A stretch of DNA of 5,227 bases from Clostridia bacterium (lineage in GTDB: Bacteria > Bacillota > Clostridia > Oscillospirales > Acutalibacteraceae), in assembly GCA_017614275.1 (NCBI GenBank), contig JAGACE010000017.1, positions 1 to 5,227 of the forward strand, given 5' to 3'. Below the pieces are notes generated by a model. It was not told where the DNA came from. It ran no database searches and worked only from the letters and a program-made list of their open reading frames with translations. A program made the position numbers and the translations under genes. Positions 5,125-5,227 of the stretch are shown one piece after another. Position 1 is the stretch's first letter, and every line of letters begins with the position of its first letter.

Positions 5125-5227
5125 ACCGCCAGGGGCGGAGCTGTTCGAACGTGCGGGCAGCGGCCAGGACGTCTTCGTCCCGGAACTTCTTTCCGATGAT
5201 CTGCAGGCCGACCGGCAGGCCGCTTTC
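5123..5227 (-). CDS. Amidase-signature family enzyme, C-terminal end only
   Basis: The minus strand entering from the right edge reads 34 codons to a TAA stop: ESGLPVGLQIIGKKF followed by RDEDVLAAARTFEQLRPWR. GLPVGLQIIG followed by a short helix ending in E and W is the standard C-terminal end of amidase-signature enzymes (GatA-like amidases and relatives), which hydrolyse amides with a Ser-cisSer-Lys triad. The catalytic part is outside the window, so neither substrate nor a choice between tRNA amidotransferase subunit A and a free amidase can be made. It converges on the SGNH gene and shares its terminator. Confidence 0.85.
   Translation of the reverse strand, partial: ESGLPVGLQIIGKKFRDEDVLAAARTFEQLRPWR

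Noticed and set aside
1..5227. A nicotinamide/nicotinate uptake and deamidation cluster built from NAPRTase, symporter and amidase
   Set aside because: The genes have separate promoters and terminators. The amidase fragment is of the amidase-signature family rather than the nicotinamidase (isochorismatase-like) fold, and nothing ties the symporter to nicotinate.

Overview
The window looks like a chromosomal segment of a GC-rich anaerobic Firmicute. A clostridial or Negativicutes-like gut bacterium is my best guess, with low confidence. The reasons are consensus sigma-A type promoters, strong AAGGAGG ribosome binding sites, GC-rich genes separated by short AT-rich gaps, oligo-T hairpin terminators, and a gene set typical of such bacteria. 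No RNA gene, CRISPR array, insertion sequence or phage gene is visible. The window is almost fully coding; the only sizeable gaps are two divergent promoter regions (567-690 and 4230-4373).

Layout from left to right. (1) The 5' part of a nicotinate phosphoribosyltransferase gene (pncB) on the minus strand runs off the left edge. (2) A very compact divergent promoter region follows. Two extended -10 promoters point away from each other, and their -35 hexamers overlap. (3) A plus-strand operon holds a small XRE-type DNA-binding protein and two short CHR-family (ChrA-like) transporter halves. The genes are tightly packed, with 2 nt between the first two and a 4-nt ATGA overlap between the last two. 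The operon ends at a bidirectional terminator. (4) A minus-strand two-gene operon holds a DASS/SLC13-type sodium:carboxylate/anion symporter followed, 13 nt later, by a family-3 (amino-acid type) solute-binding lipoprotein. No ABC permease or ATPase is present. (5) A second divergent promoter region follows. (6) A plus-strand gene encodes a small secreted SGNH/GDSL-type hydrolase and ends at a second bidirectional terminator. (7) The last 34 codons of an amidase-signature enzyme on the minus strand enter from the right edge.

How the genes may work together. The XRE-Chr-Chr operon is probably a self-contained oxyanion (chromate or similar) transport unit, with its regulator encoded first. The DASS-binding-protein pair is the least conventional part. 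A periplasmic-type binding protein sits with a secondary carrier instead of an ABC transporter, and its ligand pocket seems to have lost the Asp that normally holds the alpha-amino group of an amino acid, while keeping the carboxylate-binding Arg. That would fit a carboxylate ligand matching the symporter, but this is inference from reading the sequence. The NAPRT, SGNH and amidase genes look like unrelated neighbours, each with its own signals.
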